The notes beneath the pieces are model-generated. The model ran no database searches. It was not told the origin of the DNA and saw nothing but the letters and a program-made list of their open reading frames with translations. 64,000 bases of DNA from Mycoplasmatota bacterium. GTDB lineage: Bacteria > Bacillota_I > Bacilli_A > Haloplasmatales > Haloplasmataceae. Below, in pieces: positions 1 to 9,120 of this stretch. Numbering within the stretch: the first letter of the stretch is position 1; each line of letters starts with the position of its first letter. Both the position numbers and the translations under genes were made by a program. The DNA lies in contig CP074573.1 of NCBI GenBank assembly GCA_018394295.1, positions 186,001 to 250,000 on the forward strand, in the 5' to 3' direction.

Positions 1-184
1 TGGGTTTATAATTTTATAAGTAAATTTTTCAAGTGATTTTATTATAAACTTACTTGAATAAATAAAATAAAGTCTTTGATTTATAGAATATCAAGGCTTT
101 TTTTATTCAGTAATTGAATATTGACCAATAAATGTCCTAATATTATGCATTTAGTTGTTGAACCTTTATTAAAAATTAATGTAT
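1..184. other. Intergenic start of window
   Basis: No gene is supported here. The stretch is AT-rich and holds one member of the dispersed hairpin family described separately (69-107). The IS3-family element begins at 185. Any gene to the left lies outside the window. Confidence 0.6.
69..107 (+). repeat. Dispersed terminator-like hairpin, copy 1
   Basis: The left arm AAAGTCTTTGAT pairs with ATCAAGGCTTT across a short loop and is followed by a run of seven T. The sequence, not only the shape, is shared with copies at 13702, 18489, 20597, 43891 and 63803. It probably terminates a plus-strand transcript that starts outside the window. Confidence 0.6.
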
Positions 185-1701
185 AAAAGGAGCAATTTGA
201 TATTATACCTATATAGTAGACACGAAATAAAAAAGTGTTGGTTATGTAGGTATTTTATTTTATAATAGAGAAAGTTGAAGACGGGAGTAATAATAATGAG
301 TAAAATAAGTATTAAAGAATATATTAAAGAACATCGTCAAGAATTGGAACAGAATCCTAATGTGCTTAAGGTAGGTAAGATACTTCAATATACCCCTAAA
401 TTTAAGATTAAGGCTGTAGAGATGAGAAAACAAGGATATCCAATGAGGGAAATATTCGAACTAAATAAACTACCATTTAATAAAGATAAAAATGATATGT
501 ATGTACTAAAGTGGATAAAGCAATATGATGAACAAGGAAAAGAATCCTTCTATAAGAAAAATAGAGGTCGTAATAAAAATGGCAAATCAGGACGACCAAA
601 GAAAGAAATAGAATTATCTAGTGATGAAAAAGTACTGATCCAAGAGAAATTAATAGAAGTCCTAAGAAAAGAAAATGAAGAATTAAAAAAAGAATACAGG
701 CTAGGAAAGGAAGTGAAACAAAGCGGAAATGAGTTTAAAATTAAGCCTACTCAAGATATTTTCCGTTATATACATAAAATAAAAGATCAAGTTAAAATAT
801 CCATTGAGTTATTATGTAAATATTATGAAGTATCTCGATCAGGTTATTATAAGTGGGTTAAAACAATACCTAATAGACAAAAAAGAGAAGAACAGGATTA
901 CGCTGATTTTGTAGTTATAAAAAAAACATGGTTAAAACATAATAAGAAGCATGGATACTTAAGAATAAATATGGATTTAAAAAACGATGAAGGCATTGTC
1001 ATGAATCCTAAGAAGATTTATAGACTAATGAAGAAATATGGAATACGAGCTGAAATACGTAAGGTAAACCCTTATTTAGGGATTATGCAGGCAAATAAGG
1101 AACACAATTATTTTGAAAACAAATTAGATAGACAGTTTGATGTTAAAGAGCCAGATACTGTATTTGTGACCGACATAACTTATTTAATCTATGGTAACCA
1201 AAGATATTATTTATCTGTCGTTAAAGAGCTTTGTACGAGAGAAATAGTGGCTTGGAAGCTATCTAGAGGATTAAGTTTAAATTTATCACTTGAAATAATT
1301 GATCAACTTGTTAAAAAATACGGAAAGAAAAAGTTGAAAAACACCATGATTCATTCAGACCAAGGTGTTCATTATACAAATCCGTCATATGTAAATAAAT
1401 TGAAAGAATTAAATATAATACAATCTATGTCTAGAAGAGGTAATTGCCTGGATAACGCTAAAATGGAAACATTCTTTGGTCATTTCAAAGATGAATGTGA
1501 TTATCAACAGGCTAAAGACTTTTATGAGTTATATAAAATTGTTGATAACTATATGAGATATTATAACTGTAAGAGATATCAATGGACATTAAATAAGATG
1601 GCCCCTACTCAATATAGAAACCATCTTAAAGCAGCTTAATGAAATTTTTACTTTTTTTGTTTCTGTCTACTTGACAGGTGTAAGTTCAATTTGCTCCTTT
1701 T
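185..1701 (+). mobile_element. Complete IS3-family insertion sequence
   Basis: The element is bounded by imperfect inverted repeats about 52-53 bp long, at 185-237 and 1650-1701. Both begin AAAAGGAGCAA when read inward and share further blocks such as GTAGACA. It contains one transposase ORF. No clear target-site duplication could be recognised at the ends, so the outer limits may be off by a few bases. The right end lies two bases from the stop codon of a small minus-strand gene (1704-1820). Confidence 0.85.
296..1639 (+). CDS. IS3-family transposase, single ORF
   Basis: DDE transposase that moves the surrounding element. The N-terminal third has helix-turn-helix/coiled-coil character like IS3 OrfA (basic, with a KEIELSSDEKVLIQEKLIEV-like helix). 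The rest is an integrase core with the triad D in TDITYL, D in HSDQGVHY and E in NAKMETFFG. The usual IS3 arrangement is two ORFs joined by a -1 frameshift; here OrfA-like and OrfB-like parts are in one frame, giving about 447 residues. ATG at 296 follows GGGAG at good spacing and is preferred to an upstream TTG at 275. The gene looks intact, so the element may be active. Confidence 0.88.
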   Translation: MSKISIKEYIKEHRQELEQNPNVLKVGKILQYTPKFKIKAVEMRKQGYPMREIFELNKLPFNKDKNDMYVLKWIKQYDEQGKESFYKKNRGRNKNGKSGRPKKEIELSSDEKVLIQEKLIEVLRKENEELKKEYRLGKEVKQSGNEFKIKPTQDIFRYIHKIKDQVKISIELLCKYYEVSRSGYYKWVKTIPNRQKREEQDYADFVVIKKTWLKHNKKHGYLRINMDLKNDEGIVMNPKKIYRLMKKYGIRAEIRKVNPYLGIMQANKEHNYFENKLDRQFDVKEPDTVFVTDITYLIYGNQRYYLSVVKELCTREIVAWKLSRGLSLNLSLEIIDQLVKKYGKKKLKNTMIHSDQGVHYTNPSYVNKLKELNIIQSMSRRGNCLDNAKMETFFGHFKDECDYQQAKDFYELYKIVDNYMRYYNCKRYQWTLNKMAPTQYRNHLKAA

Positions 1702-1703
1702 AA

Positions 1704-1820
1704 TTATTGGGTATTCGTTTTGTCATAAGCAATTAGAATATATTTTTCTCCTAATTCTTTTTCTAATTGTTGAATCTTTTTTAATTGTTCTGTATTTAAG
1801 TTAGAAACAGGATATTCCAT
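1704..1820 (-). CDS. Small 38-residue protein
   Basis: A short ORF beginning MEYPVSNLNTEQ and ending in a Lys/Glu-rich helix then KYILIAYDK. It has a good ribosome site (AAGGAG, then ATG about ten bases on). Small proteins of this helix-plus-LIAY pattern occur widely in Bacillota, but I cannot name a function. The IS3 element ends two bases past its stop codon, so the gene appears to have kept its full length while losing its original downstream sequence. It is divergent from ferritin. Confidence 0.55.
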   Translation of the reverse strand: MEYPVSNLNTEQLKKIQQLEKELGEKYILIAYDKTNTQ

Positions 1821-1926
1821 AAAATCATCACTCCTTATTTTGTATTATGCCCAATAATAATAATATTTAGCCATTTTTTTAGAACAAACATAAGTAAATA
1901 AAATAAGTAGTATAATAGCATAATAT

Positions 1927-1955
1927 TTGGCAAATAATAAAAAATATTATATAAT
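1927..1955 (+). promoter_or_regulatory. Sigma-A promoter of ferritin
   Basis: TTGGCA at 1927-1932 and TATAAT at 1950-1955 are separated by exactly 17 bases, 27 bases before the ferritin start codon. No Fur- or PerR-like palindrome was recognised next to it. Confidence 0.7.
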
Positions 1956-1981
1956 TATGGTAGACATAAGGAGGAATATTA

Positions 1982-2485
1982 ATGATTAGTGAAAAATTAG
2001 AAAAAGAGTTAAATTTACAAGTTAATCGTGAGATAGAATCAGCTTATATTTATCAAGCGATGGCTGCATATGCAAATGAGTTGGATTTACCTGGAGCTGT
2101 AAACTTCTTTGAAGTACAAGCTGAAGAGGAATTATTCCATGCTAAAAAAATGATGCACTTTATTATGGACCGTGGTGGAAGAGCTGAAATTACTGGATTT
2201 GAAACACCTAGAAAGGATTACTCATCTTTACTAGATGTATTAGAGAATGCATTAATTCATGAAAGAAAAGTAACTGGATGGATTAATGATATTATGGATA
2301 TCGCGATTTCCGAAAAAGATCATGCTGCACGTTCATTTTTAAATTGGTATGTGGATGAACAAGTAGAAGAAGAAGCACAATTTGAAGAATTAATTGCGAA
2401 AGTAAAGAAATTAGATGTGGTTGGATTATATTTAATTGATCAAGAAATGGCAGCAAGAACTTTTACACCACCACAACAAGCTTAA
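1982..2485 (+). CDS. ftn: Ferritin, non-haem iron storage
   Basis: Cytoplasmic iron-storage protein of 167 residues that oxidises Fe(II) and stores the ferric mineral in a 24-subunit shell. The complete ferroxidase set is present at bacterial ferritin numbering: E17, Y24, E50, H53, E94, Q127 and E130. It has no haem-ligand region of bacterioferritin and no Dps-type layout. The start follows AAGGAGG, behind a clear sigma-A promoter. A hairpin at 2545-2580 closes the unit, so it is monocistronic. Confidence 0.95.
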   Translation: MISEKLEKELNLQVNREIESAYIYQAMAAYANELDLPGAVNFFEVQAEEELFHAKKMMHFIMDRGGRAEITGFETPRKDYSSLLDVLENALIHERKVTGWINDIMDIAISEKDHAARSFLNWYVDEQVEEEAQFEELIAKVKKLDVVGLYLIDQEMAARTFTPPQQA

Positions 2486-2544
2486 TTAAATTTCAATTTC
2501 TACCAGCCTTTCTTTATTATATAAAAAAGGCTCATTAGGATAAT

Positions 2545-2580
2545 AAGGTTACTAGCTTAATCAAGTTGGTAACCTTTTAT
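2545..2580 (+). terminator. Terminator after ferritin
   Basis: AAGGTTAC (2545-2552) pairs with GTAACCTT (2569-2576), followed by a T-rich tract. A second, weaker hairpin (AGCCTTT / AAAGGCT) lies just before it. Confidence 0.65.
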
Positions 2581-3015
2581 TTATTGAGAGAATATAATTA
2601 CTAAAAAACCCATATAATTGGTTTCTTTATCTCTAAACTAAATTATTTAAGAATAATTCAAATTCATTTTTTTCTACTACAATCAAATACACATGTATGA
2701 TTCAATATTTTATGATATTAGAATTTAAATTATCAGGTAATGAATGTAGTGTTTATTGTGGAGTCTATTTGTAATGTTATATGGATTGGTTGAAAGAAGT
2801 TCAAAGAAACAAGTTATGTTAACACAAATGGTGCTGTTCATTTATATAAATAGGGTTAAAAATATCGTCATATGTGAAAAAAAGAAAATAGAACCAACTA
2901 AGACTACTATATTTATAGTCGTTTTTTGTGATATAATAAACAGTATAGGATAAGTTCTTTTTTTATTTTTTTCTGTGTTTACAACTTAATTTAGAATATA
3001 TGTGGGGAGGGAAAG
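2581..3015. other. Gene-free gap with one small hairpin
   Basis: No convincing gene. A 65-codon ORF (2756-2953) lacks a ribosome site and ends inside a hairpin. That hairpin pairs GACTA (2902-2906) with TAGTC (2916-2920) before six T and may be a weak terminator. The 3' end carries the GGGGAGGG ribosome site of the next gene. Confidence 0.5.
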
Positions 3016-4887
3016 ATGAGAATAAAAGTCAATAAAGAATATTTGAGTAAGTACTATGTTGAAGACCATAAATTCTTTACATATGTTGGTCAAAATAGTA
3101 TTATTCACTTCTATGATACTGAGGTTACAGATTTTAATGATGTATACAAGAATCAAGAAATTGATGTTCAAACAAGTGGAAGTGAGTATTACGTATTAAT
3201 TAAGAAAAGTTATTTTGATTATACTTTAAGTGAAAATAAATCTGCGTTAGAAGAATTTGAAAGAATACTAAATTACAATAAAGGTATTGCTGGGTATTTC
3301 TTCTATCTTTTTCCGTTTATTATTTATGTGTGGCAATTTAACTTTTTACCAGGATTATGTTCATCCTTCATACTATATAGACTTCCTTTTGTACTTCAAG
3401 TATTAGGTGTTATTTTTATATATTTTATATTTTACGGAGTACCTATTTATCTCTTCTTAAAACTTAGAAAAAGTCGAATTCAAGCAGTGTGGTTTGGTAA
3501 GTATATTTTGCAGAATATTAAGAATAAAGAATATAGGTTAAAACGAGAAGAAATTGTCAATCCTAAGGTAAAGAAGGTTAATTTTTGGCATCAAAGACTA
3601 TTTGGTTTTGTGGGTTTCTTTTTTCATCACTTTGGTAAAAAAGTTGCATTTATGTATATTGCTTTTATTTCATTCTTTGTAATTATTATTGGTATATTTT
3701 TTCAAATGTGTGACGAACCGATTGATTATTTACCAGTGTTAACTAGAGAATTATGGCTTTCTGATTTTGATAGACTAAGGTTTATTAAAACTAAATATGA
3801 GTTTGAAGAAATAATATATGACTTAGAAGTTGAGACTAATGTTGAACGGTGTGGAGAATATATCTGTAATTTTGGCTCAAACTCTAAATTATATGATAGG
3901 GATTTTAATGAAATTGAATTAGAGGTTTATCTAGGTGATACAGAAAAGTTTTATAGACTTGTTGGAGCTGGTGAAGGTAAAGCAGTAATAAGTTACAGAT
4001 TAGAAAATAAACGCATGGCTAATTACAAAATTATCGATTTAGTAAATGAAAAAGTCATTATTAATATAGACAATTCATATCTGAATCTTAATGCTGATGA
4101 TTTAATATTCTTTACAAAATGCGAGATGTTCAATGGAAGCATTTATCTAGTTGGTTCTCAATATATTGATGAAGAAAGAAATGGGATAATTTATAGAATA
4201 AATGAGAGTGAAGATACTCAAATATATACTTCAACTAATGATTTCCTATCGAGTATGGCTATTAAGAGTGATGCGATAATTATTTCAGAAATACAAAGGA
4301 AAATAACTGAAAATCCGATTATTAAAGAACTAGATTTAGATTTAAATGTGATCAAGCAAACCGTTTTAAATGATAATCATGTACTATATTCATGGGTAGT
4401 TCAAAATGAGGTTATCTTTTTGGATTATAAAGGTTCTATCTACAAATACTTCAAAATGAATGAAGACTTTGAGGTAGAGTACCTTTATACCTATGTATTA
4501 GATGCTTTTCAGCTGCATTTCTTTGAGGATACAATTATACAAGGTTATTCGCTTACAAGTTTTACTGAATTTGATAATGAGTTCAATAAAGTAAACAAAG
4601 GTTTAGAATGTTTCGGATGCTCTGATGAAGAATACTTTGCTTTTTATAATTTTATTCTTGTGGATGATAAACTTTATGCTGTAAATAATGATAGAGTTAT
4701 TAAGTTCACATTAACAGATGATTATGATTACTCAATTTTAAGAGGTACAATAACAAATATAGGATTTATAGTTTTTCTTTCTATTTTGATTATTCCTTCA
4801 ACTATAAGTTATTTAGTTTTAAATAAAAGACAAAAATCAGTAGATTCAATATTAAATTATTTTAATTATCAAAAAAAATTAAATTAG
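3016..4887 (+). CDS. Large membrane protein, unknown function
   Basis: 623 residues and not recognised. The order is a soluble N-terminal part of about 90 residues, membrane segments near residues 93-115, 125-150 and 208-232, a long polar region to about residue 585, and a final membrane segment near 588-608 with a basic tail. The polar region has short Tyr/Phe/Asp-rich strands (for example WVVQNEVIFLDYKGSIYKYF) that could form beta-propeller-like repeats, as in the lipoprotein at 16666. The start follows GGGGAGGG. It opens a series of orphan membrane proteins. Confidence 0.75.
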   Translation: MRIKVNKEYLSKYYVEDHKFFTYVGQNSIIHFYDTEVTDFNDVYKNQEIDVQTSGSEYYVLIKKSYFDYTLSENKSALEEFERILNYNKGIAGYFFYLFPFIIYVWQFNFLPGLCSSFILYRLPFVLQVLGVIFIYFIFYGVPIYLFLKLRKSRIQAVWFGKYILQNIKNKEYRLKREEIVNPKVKKVNFWHQRLFGFVGFFFHHFGKKVAFMYIAFISFFVIIIGIFFQMCDEPIDYLPVLTRELWLSDFDRLRFIKTKYEFEEIIYDLEVETNVERCGEYICNFGSNSKLYDRDFNEIELEVYLGDTEKFYRLVGAGEGKAVISYRLENKRMANYKIIDLVNEKVIINIDNSYLNLNADDLIFFTKCEMFNGSIYLVGSQYIDEERNGIIYRINESEDTQIYTSTNDFLSSMAIKSDAIIISEIQRKITENPIIKELDLDLNVIKQTVLNDNHVLYSWVVQNEVIFLDYKGSIYKYFKMNEDFEVEYLYTYVLDAFQLHFFEDTIIQGYSLTSFTEFDNEFNKVNKGLECFGCSDEEYFAFYNFILVDDKLYAVNNDRVIKFTLTDDYDYSILRGTITNIGFIVFLSILIIPSTISYLVLNKRQKSVDSILNYFNYQKKLN

Positions 4888-4995
4888 ATATAATCTTTGA
4901 TGTTGGATATCAGTGAGTTGTTTCTATACTTAGATTATTTATGCACAATAGAACTGATTTAATAAAAAATATATTAACAATTGGAAGTGTGAAAA

Positions 4996-5706
4996 ATGAA
5001 TGAAATATTAAAAAAGGTTTTAGTGACAACATTTATTATAGTCGCATTTACTTTATATGTTTTATTCATTTTTTTCACAGATAATGTTCCTGTAAAAGAA
5101 TTGGAATATATAGGAATTCTATTGTGTTTTGGTTTTAGTTATATAATATATGATACCTTACTTGATACATGGACTGTGCGTATTGCCTTATTCTTTACAG
5201 CTATCGCAGATCTATTTTTACTCTTAATGGTTGGGTATGAGGTAATCGGTGTTATCGTATTCAGTATTGTTCAGCTTATTTATGGAATTAGGCTAATGTT
5301 TATGGTCAATCGTAAATTGACGCTTTATAAGTCAATTAAATTAAGACTCGTGTTCATTATAATATTTCAATTAATTGGTTTAATCATTGTTAAGAATTAT
5401 AATCTATTAATCCTAATTACATTATTTTATTTAGCTAATCTAGTTACAAATGTCGTCTTAGCAATTTACCACTATAAGACAAATACAGTCTTTGCGATTG
5501 GTTTATTCCTCTTTCTGTGTTGTGATATTTTTGTTGGATTAAATAATAGTCAAGATTATCTGAATATATCAGGAAGTTCAATTTGGAATAAACTATTAAA
5601 CTTGCCAATTGATTTAATATGGTTTTTCTATTTTCCATCTCAGGTACTCATTACAATTAGTATTTTAACTAATAAAGTGATTCTTACATCAAAGCACAGG
5701 TGTTAA
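4996..5706 (+). CDS. Polytopic membrane protein, possibly YhhN-like
   Basis: 236 residues, almost entirely hydrophobic, with about eight membrane segments. The pattern of an acidic residue within a segment (AIADLFLLL), a second one (LFLCCDIFVGL) and a WFFYFPSQVL segment near the C-terminus resembles the YhhN/TMEM86 group, some members of which hydrolyse lysoplasmalogens. The match is a pattern judgement only. The ribosome site is modest (GGAAG). There is no obvious operon partner. Confidence 0.6.
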   Translation: MNEILKKVLVTTFIIVAFTLYVLFIFFTDNVPVKELEYIGILLCFGFSYIIYDTLLDTWTVRIALFFTAIADLFLLLMVGYEVIGVIVFSIVQLIYGIRLMFMVNRKLTLYKSIKLRLVFIIIFQLIGLIIVKNYNLLILITLFYLANLVTNVVLAIYHYKTNTVFAIGLFLFLCCDIFVGLNNSQDYLNISGSSIWNKLLNLPIDLIWFFYFPSQVLITISILTNKVILTSKHRC

Positions 5707-5796
5707 TTGTTGTAATATAAAATAGGATAAAAATTGAAAAATTATTAAGTATATGAAAAAAATTATAACTTATGAATTCTTAATTAATATAAGTAG

Positions 5797-5925
5797 CAAT
5801 TGTTTTTGTACATAACATTTTTCAATGCTGCTAAGGCAATTAAAGGCACTAGAGAAAATTTATTAACAGAATTACCAAAATCCGCGATTGCAAATATAAT
5901 TACAGAAGACAATGTTCAACATTAA
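5797..5925 (+). pseudogene. Gene-end remnant, 42 codons
   Basis: An open frame without start codon or ribosome site that reads like the C-terminus of a soluble protein (NAAKAIKGTRENLLTELPKS) and ends in TAA shortly before a strong terminator. Its more even codon composition contrasts with the surrounding AT-rich spacer. The parent family was not identified. Confidence 0.35.
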
Positions 5926-5941
5926 GATGTATAACGACAGG

Positions 5942-5975
5942 TTGACTAGGACGTACATTGTTCTAGTCAATTTTT
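5942..5975 (+). terminator. Strong terminator
   Basis: TTGACTAG (5942-5949) pairs perfectly with CTAGTCAA (5963-5970), followed by TTTTT. It probably belonged to the degraded gene just upstream. Confidence 0.75.
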
Positions 5976-5995
5976 ATCTAATCTGGAGGTAAAGT

Positions 5996-6862
5996 GTGAA
6001 AAAAGGAATTAAATTTTTAATTTTTCTTAACATTATTTGTTACATTAATTTATTTATATTGTCCTATAGAACATCACTAGTAGGTATGAACATTGTAAAT
6101 CAGATTTGGCTAGTATCACCTTATTTGTTTGTTTTTATATTTTTATATTCTTTTTCACCATCTTATTCTACGATAAAAAAATATAGTGTTATCGATTATG
6201 TGATCAGAATATTAGCAATATTAATTTGTTATAAAGCAAGTAATTTTAATTTCAATTCAAAAACCTATATTATCTTAACCTCAATAGCAGTTTTAATTTT
6301 CATTATTAATTTTTTTCTAGAAGTAAGGATGTATAATAAAATTAAACAATACTGTGATAATAATGAAGATAAAAAGGGATTAAGTTTGAATGATGTAATG
6401 ATTTTATCTAAAGATAAAGAAATTAATGAACAATTTAAAAAATCAGGAAAAAGAACACTCAGATCTTTATTTAATTGGTGGAATCTTATATTTGCATGGG
6501 TGATATTTATGTTTTCTATTGTTTTTTTGAAATCAGATATTTCATGTTTTATGATAATAGCTATAATTTTATTATTAATAGTTACCTATTTAGTAATTAA
6601 GAGTATTTTATCACACCTAATAGTTTTTCATTATGTAGATTATACAGATGATTATAAAAAGAAGAGAAAAATTATTAATGTGGGTGGAATAATATTAGCT
6701 TTTATCAGTGTATTTTTTATTACATTTCTTGGGGGTGAAGATTTAGCTTACTGTAATGGATTAGTAATAATATTTTTCTTACCTCTTTATAGAACTGAAA
6801 AGTACGCTATCATTAAAGAAAAAGAAGAACTAGATCAAATTGTTGAAAATAAAAAAGTTTAA
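5996..6862 (+). CDS. Polytopic membrane protein, unknown function
   Basis: 288 residues with about seven hydrophobic segments, in two blocks separated by a polar stretch near residues 105-160 (CDNNEDKKGLSLNDVMILSK). The start codon is GTG, chosen because TGGAGGT stands seven bases upstream. The family was not recognised. It is followed by a strong terminator and seems to be transcribed alone. Confidence 0.7.
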   Translation: MKKGIKFLIFLNIICYINLFILSYRTSLVGMNIVNQIWLVSPYLFVFIFLYSFSPSYSTIKKYSVIDYVIRILAILICYKASNFNFNSKTYIILTSIAVLIFIINFFLEVRMYNKIKQYCDNNEDKKGLSLNDVMILSKDKEINEQFKKSGKRTLRSLFNWWNLIFAWVIFMFSIVFLKSDISCFMIIAIILLLIVTYLVIKSILSHLIVFHYVDYTDDYKKKRKIINVGGIILAFISVFFITFLGGEDLAYCNGLVIIFFLPLYRTEKYAIIKEKEELDQIVENKKV

Positions 6863-7174
6863 ATTTTAATAAAATCTATTGAGATTCATTTAATTTAAAA
6901 AGTGTGAACATCCACATCAGAGCAAGACATACTTTATACATAATATAATTATAGAAAAAAACTTCTATGGTTTTATAAAAACTATAGAAGTTTTTTTGAG
7001 AAAAAGCGGATTTTATTATAAAAAGTAGGAGAGATGTCTAAAATGTACCGTATATTCAATGAAATATATAATAAAAATGATGAATTTCATTAATAAGTTC
7101 AATTGTAATAATGTAAAATATGTTGTTCCTTTTTATTAATTTTGGATAGTTAACATTAAATTTTATTTCAATCT
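6863..7174. other. Gap between convergent genes
   Basis: Holds the terminator at 6956-6997. A 19-codon ORF near 7034 with a poorly placed ribosome site is not credible as a gene. Nothing else is recognised. Confidence 0.5.
6956..6997 (+). terminator. Strong terminator with TTTATAA loop
   Basis: AACTTCTAT pairs with ATAGAAGTT around a TTTATAA-type loop and ends in seven T. The core TATGGTTTTATAAAA recurs at 58336, and the loop resembles the dispersed hairpin family. Confidence 0.8.
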
Positions 7175-8134
7175 CTAGTAACAAATTGTGATATATCGAC
7201 TAAATTTATCTCTTTTTTGTACAAAACATTTTTCAATAATGGTAAAACCACTTGAAGTAATTAATTCACTCATATCATCCATTGAAATAATAATTGCTTT
7301 TCTAGCAATTTTTTTTGTTTTTTCAATGATTAATGATTGCTCACTTAATGATGTTTTAGAGAATTTACCATATGGTAAATCAACAATAGCTACATCATAA
7401 GTATCAGTTATATCGCATATATTTTTCTTTTTTACATCATCTTTAAATCCAAAGAATTTAAGATTTTCATTACACTTATTAACAACAACTGGATTTAAAT
7501 CAAATCCCTTAATATTTACACCCATATAGCGTCCTTCAATGATTACAGTACCAATACCACAACAAGGATCAACTAAATTTAAATTAAAGTTGTTACTAAT
7601 TGCGATGTTAATAAGTGTTTTCGCTATTACAATATCAAGCGCATATGAGTAGTTAAATGGTTTTTGTTTTCGTTCTATCCAAGTACTATCATTTTTTATA
7701 TAATGACCAAAGATCCATTGATTGTTTATTTTTGTTAATGCTAATTTAATTTTAGGATTGTGAAGTGCAAAATTACCCTCAATCGCAAACCCAATTGTTC
7801 TTAATGCTTTTAAGCTATCTTCGTATTTTACTTTATCATCTGTTTTTATAAATCGAATTTTATAATCTTCATAAAATAATTGATCTTTTTTTACTGCTCT
7901 TTCTAAGGCTTCTAAACTATTTTCTAGATATAGGATAACTATGCAACCTTTTATGAAAACACTTCTTGATGGATCAATATAATTTGAGGTTGTAAAGTAT
8001 TTATTCTTTGGTATAAATCCAAAGATAGACTTCATTTCTATATCACATAGATCTTTAAGATTATCAGAATAATTTAAAAAATATTGGTATTTGATTATAT
8101 TATCATAGTTATTTGTTTTATTTGAACTTCTCAT
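7175..8134 (-). CDS. Trm11-like SAM-dependent RNA methyltransferase
   Basis: 319 residues. The N-terminal 150 or so residues look like the THUMP-type RNA-binding region of Trm11/UPF0020 enzymes. The catalytic half starts with IERKQKPFNYSYALDIVIAK, then SAM motif I DPCCGIGTVIIEG, and has DLPYGKFSK as the motif IV signature (usually DPPYG; the Leu for Pro is a mild deviation). Known relatives methylate the N2 of a guanosine in tRNA or 23S rRNA; which substrate applies here cannot be told. The ribosome site is GAAGG. It is monocistronic and convergent with the upstream gene. Confidence 0.82.
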   Translation of the reverse strand: MRSSNKTNNYDNIIKYQYFLNYSDNLKDLCDIEMKSIFGFIPKNKYFTTSNYIDPSRSVFIKGCIVILYLENSLEALERAVKKDQLFYEDYKIRFIKTDDKVKYEDSLKALRTIGFAIEGNFALHNPKIKLALTKINNQWIFGHYIKNDSTWIERKQKPFNYSYALDIVIAKTLINIAISNNFNLNLVDPCCGIGTVIIEGRYMGVNIKGFDLNPVVVNKCNENLKFFGFKDDVKKKNICDITDTYDVAIVDLPYGKFSKTSLSEQSLIIEKTKKIARKAIIISMDDMSELITSSGFTIIEKCFVQKRDKFSRYITICY

Positions 8135-8318
8135 AATATCATACCTTCACTCTAGAGATTAAATCTTTTTTAATTATATCATTAATAGTCTACTAAGTCA
8201 TATCAGATGATGAATTATGAAAAGAAATAATACAATGACAATTTTAGTATTTTGATTTATATAATATATCATGTCATTGAGATAATTAAAGAAAAATATC
8301 TTAAACCAATTAATAACC

Positions 8319-8543
8319 TTACCTATTATATTGAACTCGATTATCAAAAGTTTTTATTAATTCCTTCGTTAGATGAACTATCAGAGACATATAAATTAAA
8401 CAAATAAAAAACCCATATCTTACGTTTTCTAGGTGAGGATTTCTTGTTACAAGGTATGCTATAATTACGCGTACAATTATTGGTAATAATTGGTATATCA
8501 ATTTGTCATAATATGGTATAATTTTTGTGAAATAAGAATACAA
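8319..8543 (-). CDS. Small membrane protein, doubtful
   Basis: A 74-codon frame with two hydrophobic segments and a basic C-terminus. It begins with TTG at 8543, but the only good ribosome site (GGAGG near 8570) lies about 25 bases further upstream, and the frame continues open to it without an ATG. If real, it may use a non-ATG start nearer that site. No family recognised. Confidence 0.3.
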   Translation of the reverse strand: MYSYFTKIIPYYDKLIYQLLPIIVRVIIAYLVTRNPHLENVRYGFFICLIYMSLIVHLTKELIKTFDNRVQYNR

Positions 8544-8700
8544 AGTATTGGTAAAATATTGGATATATCCTCCAATTTATAAAATTCTTATAATTTCATT
8601 AATAATAGGAGCATTGATACTTGTAATTGGGATTATAATTTAATTCAGTCTTAAGGGAAAAAGTGAATGTTTAAGTGTATTAAAAAGAAAAGGAGTAAGT

Positions 8701-9120
8701 ATGGAGAAGTTAATAAATAATAATGATCACGTAATCAAAAAGGCTTTTAATAATAACGTGATGTTTACAGCAGCATTTATAACAGGACCAGTAATAATGA
8801 CAATCATAACTGTGTTGAATATGCACAAATTAAAGGTTAAGAAAACGAAACAACTTGTATTATTAATAATAGGAATTATTTTTTGTTTATTGTATTTATA
8901 TGCTTTCACTTTGGATAATTCAAAATATGTTTTCTTGACTATGTTTGCAACAGGTTCAATAATCTATTGGATTTATAATTTACTTGCAAGAATGGATATT
9001 ATCATTTTTGAGAAATTAACACCCAAAACTAATGTTTTAGAAGTTTCAATTAATAAATATTACTATATGGCTCTTTTATTACATTTTGTAATTAGACGTT
9101 TGGCAGGTGCTTTGTTATGA
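8701..9120 (+). CDS. Membrane protein, first gene of TPR/AAA+ operon
   Basis: 139 residues with about three to four membrane segments (near residues 20-40, 50-70, 78-97 and at the C-terminus). The start follows AAAGGAG. Its stop overlaps the next start in ATGA, so translation is coupled to the TPR protein. No family recognised. Position and coupling suggest it is a membrane anchor or partner of the two downstream proteins; that is an inference. Confidence 0.7.
   Translation: MEKLINNNDHVIKKAFNNNVMFTAAFITGPVIMTIITVLNMHKLKVKKTKQLVLLIIGIIFCLLYLYAFTLDNSKYVFLTMFATGSIIYWIYNLLARMDIIIFEKLTPKTNVLEVSINKYYYMALLLHFVIRRLAGALL

Noticed and set aside
2756-2953. 65-codon ORF
   Set aside because: No ribosome site, no recognisable protein features, and it overlaps a terminator-like hairpin.
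7034-7093. 19-codon ORF MSKMYRIFNE...
   Set aside because: The ribosome site touches the start codon, and the frame is too short and unsupported.
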